From Candidatus Intestinimonas stercorigallinarum (GTDB lineage Bacteria; Bacillota; Clostridia; Oscillospirales; Oscillospiraceae), in the NCBI GenBank assembly GCA_019115345.1, contig DXDV01000170.1:1-9479 (forward strand): a stretch of DNA of 9,479 bases, written 5' to 3'. A model generated the notes under the pieces. The model had not been told where the DNA came from. It made no database searches and saw only the letters and a program-made list of their open reading frames with translations. The translations under genes and the position numbers were made by a program. Numbering within the stretch: the stretch's first letter is position 1; every line of letters begins with the position of its first letter. Below, in pieces: positions 4,492 to 9,479 of the stretch.

Positions 4492-6537
4492 ATGAAAGTT
4501 GCCACTGACATCGGCGGGACGTTTACCGACCTGGTCGCCATCGACGAGCGCGGCGGGCTGATCCTGGAAAAGGCCCACACCACGCCGCCAAATTTCGATC
4601 AGGGCGTGATGGACGTGCTGGCGAAGAGCGGGCTGGAGCCAAAGAGCATCGATGCCTTTTTCCACGGCACCACCACCATCATCAACGCCCTGACCGAGCG
4701 CAAGGGGGCCAAGACCGCCCTCATCACCACCAAGGGCTTCCGGGACATCCTGGAGTTAGCCAGGGGCAACCGCCCGGACCTCTTCAACCTGGTGTTTGAA
4801 AAGCCGGAGCCCTTCGTGCCCCGGTATCTCCGCCGGGAGGTGACGGAGCGGATGAGCTACAAGGGGGAGGTCGTCACCCCCCTGAGCGAGGCGGACATCG
4901 CCGCGGCGGTGGACTACCTGAAAAAAGAGCAGGTGGAGGCCATCGCCGTCTGCTACATCAACTCCTACGCCAATGAGGACCACGAGCGGCGGACGGTGGA
5001 GAAGATCAAGGAGCTGTGGCCCGAGGTCTATGTGTGCCCCTCGGTGGACATCACCAAGGAGTGGCGGGAATATGAGCGCACCTCCACCGCCGTGCTCAAC
5101 GCCTATGTGATGCCCACGGCCTCCTCCTACATCGACCGGCTGGGCCAGCGGCTCACCGACGCCGGCATCTCCGGCAGCCGGTACATCATGCAGAGCAACG
5201 GCGGCACCACTACCTTCGACCAGTCCAAGCTCACCCCCATCAATGTGGTGGAGTCGGGGCCGGTGGCAGGGGTGCTGGGCTCCGCCATCCTGGGCAGCCT
5301 CATCGACGAGCCCAACATCATCGCCTTTGACGTGGGCGGCACCACGGCCAAATGCTCCCTCATCGACAGGGGAGAGGTAAAGGTCACCACCTCCTATTAC
5401 ATCGAACGCAGCGAGCGCAGCGCTGGCTATCCCATCATGGCCCCGGTGGTGGACATCGTGGAGATCGGCAACGGCGGCGGCTCCATCGCCTGGATCGACG
5501 AGGGGGGCTCCCTGAAGGTGGGGCCCAGGAGCGCCGGGGCCCTGCCGGGGCCGGTGGCCTACGGGAAGGGGGGCGAGGACCCCACCACCACCGACGCCAA
5601 CCTCATCGCCGGGCGCCTCTCCGCCAAGAACTTCGACATGGAGGTCTCCCTGGACCACGTCCGCGCCGCCCTGGCGGAGAAGGTGGGCAAAGCCTTCGGC
5701 ATCGGGGCCGAGGAGGCCGCCGAGAGCATCATCCGGGTGGCCGACTCCAACATGATGAACGCCCTGAAGCTCATCTCTGTGCGCCGGGGCTACGACCCCC
5801 GGGACTTCGCCATGGTGGCCTTCGGCGGCGGCGGACCCATGCACGGGCCCACTCTGGCCCGGGAGCTGAGCATCCGGAAGGTGATCGTCCCGGTGGCCGC
5901 CTCCGTGTTCTCGGCCTGGGGCATGCTCATGAGCGACATCCGCCACGATTTTATCCAGACCAGGATCCTCTCCTTTGCCGACGCCCCCATGGACACCCTC
6001 AACGCCATGTGGCAGGAGCTGATGGGGGAGGCCAACGCCCGCTTTGCCGCCGAGGGCATCGCCCCGGAGCAGGCCATGTTCCGCTTCATCGCCGATATGC
6101 GGTATATGGGCCAGGAGCACACCGTCCAGGTGTCCGCCCCCGCCTTCCCCTGGAAGGAGGAGGACCGGGCGGAGATCCTCAGCCGCTTCCACAAGACCCA
6201 CGAGCACTTCTACACCTTCTCCCTGCCCGACACCCCGGCGGAGATCGTCAACCTCCACCTGGTGGCCTACGGACAGCTCCAAAAGCCCGCCCTTCAGGAG
6301 ATCCCCGCCCAGACGGGGGACCTCTCCGGAGCGCTGAAGGAAACTCGGAAGGTGTTCTTCTCCGGCGACGGCTGGCTGGACACCCCCATCTATGACCGGA
6401 GCAAGCTGGGCTGGGGCGCCCAGGCCCAGGGCCCCCTGGTGGTAGAGGAACCCACCACCGCCACGGTGGTCTGCCCCGGACAGACGCTGTCGGTGGACCG
6501 CTACGGCAATCTCATTGTGGAAACGGAGGTACAGTGA
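4492..6537 (+). CDS. hyuA: Hydantoinase/oxoprolinase family protein, subunit A (HyuA)
   Basis: Predicted 681-residue cytoplasmic ATP-binding subunit. Enzymes of this family use ATP to activate a cyclic amide (N-methylhydantoin, 5-oxoproline, caprolactam) or a ketone for carboxylation; the substrate here is not determined. Domain order is Hydant_A_N (about 3-180), Hydantoinase_A with actin-like fold (about 200-490), and a C-terminal domain to 680. Phosphate-binding motifs are DIGGTFTD (6-13) and FDVGGTTAK (279-287); other family marks are FFHGTT (56-61), ESGPVAGVLG (254-263), EIGNGGGSIA (324-333), ALPGP (350-354) with TTTDANL (365-371), and a later FGGGGPMHGP. Length is normal for the stand-alone subunit. 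The start ATG at 4492 is preceded by GGGGAGGT and opens straight into the first motif; an in-frame ATG at 4375 lies in the structured leader with no ribosome binding site and was rejected. hyuB follows with a one-base overlap. Confidence 0.93.
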   Translation: MKVATDIGGTFTDLVAIDERGGLILEKAHTTPPNFDQGVMDVLAKSGLEPKSIDAFFHGTTTIINALTERKGAKTALITTKGFRDILELARGNRPDLFNLVFEKPEPFVPRYLRREVTERMSYKGEVVTPLSEADIAAAVDYLKKEQVEAIAVCYINSYANEDHERRTVEKIKELWPEVYVCPSVDITKEWREYERTSTAVLNAYVMPTASSYIDRLGQRLTDAGISGSRYIMQSNGGTTTFDQSKLTPINVVESGPVAGVLGSAILGSLIDEPNIIAFDVGGTTAKCSLIDRGEVKVTTSYYIERSERSAGYPIMAPVVDIVEIGNGGGSIAWIDEGGSLKVGPRSAGALPGPVAYGKGGEDPTTTDANLIAGRLSAKNFDMEVSLDHVRAALAEKVGKAFGIGAEEAAESIIRVADSNMMNALKLISVRRGYDPRDFAMVAFGGGGPMHGPTLARELSIRKVIVPVAASVFSAWGMLMSDIRHDFIQTRILSFADAPMDTLNAMWQELMGEANARFAAEGIAPEQAMFRFIADMRYMGQEHTVQVSAPAFPWKEEDRAEILSRFHKTHEHFYTFSLPDTPAEIVNLHLVAYGQLQKPALQEIPAQTGDLSGALKETRKVFFSGDGWLDTPIYDRSKLGWGAQAQGPLVVEEPTTATVVCPGQTLSVDRYGNLIVETEVQ

Positions 6538-8273
6538 TGGCTGAGCAGGTAAAGATCAATCCCGTGACCCTGGACATTGTAAAGGACTCTCTCATCGCGA
6601 TCAGCAACGAGATCTTCTACGCCTTTGCCCAGACGTCCATGAGCCCCATCATCTATGAGACTCTGGACTACGCCAGCGGCATCGCCGACGCCGACGGCCG
6701 CCTGCTGACCCAGGGCAACGGCGTCACCGGCTTCATCGGCATGATCTCCCCCATGATCTGCGCCGTCATCGACAAGTACGGCAGGGAGAACCTCCATCCC
6801 GGGGACGTGTACATCATCAACGACCCCTTCCTGGGGGGCGGCACCCACATGTCCGACGTGGGCATGGTCATGCCCATTTTCTACAAGGACGAGCTCATCG
6901 CCTTTGCCGGCAACAAGGCCCACTGGAGCGACATCGGCGGCATGGCCCCCGGCTCCTTCTCCACCGACGCCACCAATATGTTCCAGGAGGGCATGTGCTT
7001 CTCCGGCACCAAGCTGGTGGACCGGGGGGAGCTGGTGGAGCCGGTGTGGGACCTGATGCGCAGCAACATGCGCTATCCCCAGATCTCCCAGGGGGACATG
7101 TGGGGCCAGATCTCCTCCCTGCGCACCGGGGAGAAGCGGGTCTGCGAGCTGTGCGAGAAGTACGGCGTGGAGGTGGTCAAGGGCTCCATGGAGCGGCTCA
7201 TCGCCCAGGGCGAGGCCGTGGCCCGCAAGCGCCTCAAAGAGATGCCCAAGGGTACCTGGGAGATGGACGAGTACATGGACGACGACGGCCACGGCAATCC
7301 CGTCCACCTCCAGGTGAAGGTCACCATCACCGACGACGAGTTCCTGGCCGACTTCACCGGCAGCGACCCCCAGGTCATCGGCTGCGTCAACTCCGGGGCC
7401 ACGGCGGCCTACGCCGGGGTCAAGGTGGTGTTCATGTCGGTGGTGGGACCCGAGCTGGCGGTGAACGACGGGGTCTTCGCCCCCCTGCGCACCATCTGTG
7501 AGCCGGGCAGCGTCCTCCAGGCCAACCGCCCCGCCGCCACCTCCTGCTACTACGAGAGCATGATCTACGTCATCGACCTGGTGTGGCGGGCCCTGGCCCC
7601 CGCCTTCCCGGAATCCCTGGGGGCGGGGCACCTGCTGAGCGTGTGCACCGTGCTCATGGCAGGCAAGCACCAGGACTTCGGCAACGACTACCTCATCATC
7701 GAGCCCACCGTGGGCGGCTGGGGGGCCTGCCGGGGCCACGACGGCCAGGTGGGCCAGTTCTGCGTGGGCGACGGCGAGACCTACAACGTCCCCGTGGAGA
7801 TGGCCGAGACCCGCTACGGCATCCGCATCGGCGAGCACAGCCTCCACACCGACGGGGCCGGCGCCGGAGAGTTCCGGGGCGGCAGCGGGGCGGTGCGGAC
7901 CTACCGTTCCATGAACGACAACCAGACCTTTACCGCCTCCTTCGGCCGGAACAAGTGGCCGGTCTGGGGGGCCGACGGCGGCAAGGACGGCTCCATCAAC
8001 TACTTCCGGTTCATCGACGCCGACGGCACGGTCAGCGAGCCCATGGGCATTGTGGCCCGGCGGGTGATGAACAAAAATGACGTGGTGCGGATGGTCACCG
8101 CCACCGGCGGCGGCTACGGCGACCCCTTCAAGCGCCCGGCGGAGAAGGTGGCCATGGACGCCAAGAACGAGTACATCACCGTGGAGCAGGCCAGGACGGA
8201 CTACGGCGTGGTGCTGGACCCCGACACCTTCGCGGTCCTGGGCCTGACCGAGGAGCGGAAGCGGGCGGAATAG
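6537..8273 (+). CDS. hyuB: Hydantoinase B/oxoprolinase family protein (HyuB)
   Basis: Predicted 578-residue partner of HyuA and site of the hydrolysis or carboxylation step. The N-terminal third carries the family hallmarks NDPFLGGGTHMSD (95-107) and AHWSDIGG (128-135). His104, Asp107 and His129 have the H-x2-D...H spacing (3 and 25 residues) that I recall for the metal ligands of the acetone carboxylase subunit, so a metal site is likely. Further marks are FTGSDPQ (about 273-279), NSGATAAY (about 285-292), and the C-terminal GGGYGDPF (about 524-531). The ATG at 6537 overlaps the hyuA stop TGA by one base and has GGAGGT six bases ahead; a GTG at 6534 is in frame but too close to that site. 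No small third subunit follows, which argues against a standard three-subunit acetone carboxylase. No transporter or regulator is attached to the operon. Confidence 0.93.
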   Translation: MAEQVKINPVTLDIVKDSLIAISNEIFYAFAQTSMSPIIYETLDYASGIADADGRLLTQGNGVTGFIGMISPMICAVIDKYGRENLHPGDVYIINDPFLGGGTHMSDVGMVMPIFYKDELIAFAGNKAHWSDIGGMAPGSFSTDATNMFQEGMCFSGTKLVDRGELVEPVWDLMRSNMRYPQISQGDMWGQISSLRTGEKRVCELCEKYGVEVVKGSMERLIAQGEAVARKRLKEMPKGTWEMDEYMDDDGHGNPVHLQVKVTITDDEFLADFTGSDPQVIGCVNSGATAAYAGVKVVFMSVVGPELAVNDGVFAPLRTICEPGSVLQANRPAATSCYYESMIYVIDLVWRALAPAFPESLGAGHLLSVCTVLMAGKHQDFGNDYLIIEPTVGGWGACRGHDGQVGQFCVGDGETYNVPVEMAETRYGIRIGEHSLHTDGAGAGEFRGGSGAVRTYRSMNDNQTFTASFGRNKWPVWGADGGKDGSINYFRFIDADGTVSEPMGIVARRVMNKNDVVRMVTATGGGYGDPFKRPAEKVAMDAKNEYITVEQARTDYGVVLDPDTFAVLGLTEERKRAE

Positions 8274-8326
8274 GGCGCTCGCCTCCGGCCTGAAAGGACC
8301 CCGTCCAAATACAGCGGATAAAAACG

Positions 8327-8366
8327 TCATCCCGGATCGTCCATACGGCGATCCGGGATGATTTTT
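8327..8366 (+). terminator. Intrinsic terminator between convergent operons, probably bidirectional
   Basis: A perfect 13-bp stem TCATCCCGGATCG/CGATCCGGGATGA (8327-8339 and 8349-8361) with a 9-base loop is followed by TTTTT, ending hyuAB. An AAAAA run (8320-8324) just before the stem becomes a T-run on the minus strand, so the hairpin can also end the pilT operon arriving from the right. Confidence 0.88.
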
Positions 8367-8385
8367 GTACATCATTGGATGGGCG

Positions 8386-8841
8386 CTATTCCGCGGCAGG
8401 GGTCTGGGGGGCGTGCGCCAGGTGGGTCTCCACCAGCTTGAGGAATTCCAGGTCGCTGGAGAAGGGGGTGCGCTCCCCCTTGTCCAACTGCTCCAGGACC
8501 CCCTGCCAGGTGGCGTTCTGCCGGGTGAGGATGCGCAGATCGAAGGTGGCCGCCTGTCCCCGGGCCTCCGCCACCGCTTCGGCGGCCATGGCCCCCTCCG
8601 GCAGCAGGCCCGCCGGGTAGGCCGGGGCCTCGTGGGTGAAGGAGCGCATGCGCTGGAAGGCCTGGGGGAAATTCTGTTGCTCCAGCAGGTCCTCCAGCTG
8701 AAGCAGGAGGCTGCCCAGATCGGTGAAGGGCATGGGGGCGGTGAGCCGCCGGCTGAGGACCCGGCCGCTGGCCCGGCTCCCCTCCAGCCGGTCCACACAG
8801 ATGCGGATGACTCCGTTTTGGTGGTCGATCTTGGTGGGCAT
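8386..8841 (-). CDS. Small protein of unknown function downstream of pilT
   Basis: Predicted 151-residue soluble protein, not assigned to a named family. The N-terminal half opens with strand IRICVDRLEG (12-21), then PMPFTDLGSLLLQLEDLL (36-53) and FPQAFQRMRSF (58-68), likely helical. After an Ala/Pro/Gly-rich linker (71-96) comes a second module, FDLRILTRQNATWQGVLEQL (100-119) followed by FSSDLEFLKLVETHL (127-141). The RQNATWQG element with a trailing F-S-x-LE-hydrophobic helix reminds me of small hypothetical proteins recurrent in Oscillospiraceae, but that is memory, not a search. No signal peptide or membrane segment is seen. The start ATG at 8841 has AAAGGA about 13 bases ahead, rather far. 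It follows pilT by 23 bases and should be co-transcribed. A GTG in another frame at 8852 gives a longer but Pro/Ser-rich unlikely reading. Confidence 0.7.
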   Translation of the reverse strand: MPTKIDHQNGVIRICVDRLEGSRASGRVLSRRLTAPMPFTDLGSLLLQLEDLLEQQNFPQAFQRMRSFTHEAPAYPAGLLPEGAMAAEAVAEARGQAATFDLRILTRQNATWQGVLEQLDKGERTPFSSDLEFLKLVETHLAHAPQTPAAE

Positions 8842-8864
8842 GGCGTGCTCACGTCCTTTCTCGA

Positions 8865-9479
8865 TTAGAACGCCGCGAGGCGCTTTTCCATCCAGTCGGG
8901 GTTGGAGGCGTGGCGGAGGGCGGTCTCCCGGGTGATGCGCCCGGCCTTCAGCAGGGCCAGAATGCTCTGGTCCATGGTGACCATGCCCAGGGCCCCCGAG
9001 GTGGAGATGACGCTCTCCAGCTGGAAGGCCTTCGACTCCCGGATCATGTTCCGCACCGCCGGAGTGACCAGCATCACCTCGAAGGCGGGGATCAGGCCTC
9101 CGTCCACGCCGGGGAGGAGCTGCTGGGAGACCACGCCCTCCAGGGCCTGGGAGAGCTGGGTGCGGATCTGCTGCTGCTGGGCGGGGGGGAAGGTGTCCAC
9201 GATCCGGTCCACGGTGTTGGCCGCGCCGATGGTGTGGAGGGTGGAGATGACCAGATGGCCGGTCTCAGCGGCGGTGACGGCGGCCTTGATGGTCTCGGCG
9301 TCCCGCATCTCCCCCAGGAGGATGATGTCCGGGGCCTCCCGCAGGGCGGCCCGGAGGGCGGCCTCATAGGACTGGGTGTCGGTATAGAGCTCCCGCTGGG
9401 TGACCACGCTCTTCTTGTGCTGGTGGAGGTACTCCAGGGGGTCCTCGATGGTGATGACGTGGGCCTCCCGGGTGGTGTT
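8865..9479 (-). CDS. pilT: Type IV pilus twitching motility ATPase PilT (partial, 5' end outside window)
   Basis: The reading frame is open to the window edge and gives the last 204 residues of a PilT/GspE-type secretion ATPase, which as a cytoplasmic hexamer powers pilus retraction. In order, with residue numbers counted from the edge: the Asp box TIEDPLEY (10-17), the Walker B element IILLGEMRD (52-60), the His box GHLVISTLHT (74-83), and AVRNMIRE (141-148), the variant of the AIRNLIRE motif that marks PilT rather than PilB. GMVTMDQSI (165-173) and the ending RITRETAL plus NPDWMEKRL are also PilT-like. Walker A lies beyond the edge. An internal GTG at 9407 is not a start: the Asp box lies ahead of it. 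The gene is followed after 23 bases by the small unknown protein. PilB, PilC and pilin genes are expected outside the window. Confidence 0.93.
   Translation of the reverse strand, partial: NTTREAHVITIEDPLEYLHQHKKSVVTQRELYTDTQSYEAALRAALREAPDIILLGEMRDAETIKAAVTAAETGHLVISTLHTIGAANTVDRIVDTFPPAQQQQIRTQLSQALEGVVSQQLLPGVDGGLIPAFEVMLVTPAVRNMIRESKAFQLESVISTSGALGMVTMDQSILALLKAGRITRETALRHASNPDWMEKRLAAF

Noticed and set aside
4756..6282. A 508-residue open frame on the minus strand opposite hyuA
   Set aside because: Same reason: biased Gly/His/Asp/Val composition, no ribosome binding site, opposite a well-supported gene.
6501..8852. A 783-residue open frame on the minus strand opposite hyuB
   Set aside because: It is rich in His, Gly, Val and Pro without domain structure, and runs antisense to a gene with clear family motifs. 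Long antisense frames are expected in such GC-rich coding DNA.
8865..9407. PilT as a shortened protein starting at the GTG at 9407
   Set aside because: The frame stays open to the window edge and encodes the conserved Asp box ahead of this codon, so the gene is cut by the window and not truncated.

Overview
The window is a GC-rich stretch of bacterial chromosome. Strong AAGGAGG-type ribosome binding sites, a two-piece ThrE exporter, DUF4358 and DUF3783 proteins and a type IV pilus ATPase suggest a high-GC member of the Clostridia, of the Oscillospiraceae kind (Flavonifractor or Lawsonibacter-like). That placement is inference from gene content and composition, not from a marker gene.

Layout. 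Positions 1-284 hold no gene but a dense cluster of five palindromes, ending in a hairpin plus T-run. Positions 285-2973 (minus strand) form a tight four-gene operon: the two halves of a ThrE-type amino-acid exporter, then a membrane-anchored SGNH/GDSL hydrolase whose stop codon overlaps the start of a DUF4358 lipoprotein. Upstream on the same strand are a small DUF3783 protein (3034-3399), with its own promoter and a GC-rich leader hairpin, and a divergent cyclophilin-type peptidyl-prolyl isomerase (3542-4132). Positions 4133-4491 have no gene. They hold the divergent promoters of the cyclophilin (minus) and the hydantoinase operon (plus), an imperfect dyad, and a strongly structured leader RNA. 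Positions 4492-8273 (plus) are hyuA and hyuB, overlapping by one base and closed by an intrinsic terminator that looks bidirectional. Positions 8386-9479 (minus) hold the 3' two-thirds or so of pilT, cut by the window edge, followed by a small protein of unknown function.

How the genes work together. HyuA (ATP-binding, actin-like fold) and HyuB (metal-site subunit) should form one enzyme that uses ATP to open a cyclic amide such as a hydantoin, 5-oxoproline or lactam, or that carboxylates a ketone. The sequence does not fix the substrate. The ThrE halves should form one inner-membrane exporter. The SGNH hydrolase and DUF4358 lipoprotein are probably translated together and both face the outside of the membrane. 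PilT powers pilus retraction; its small neighbour is an uncharacterised candidate accessory protein.

The best candidates for something undescribed are the structured leader of hyuAB, which can form two mutually exclusive pairings involving the ribosome binding site, and the palindromic element at 1-269. No known defence system, CRISPR array, insertion sequence, tRNA or rRNA was seen.
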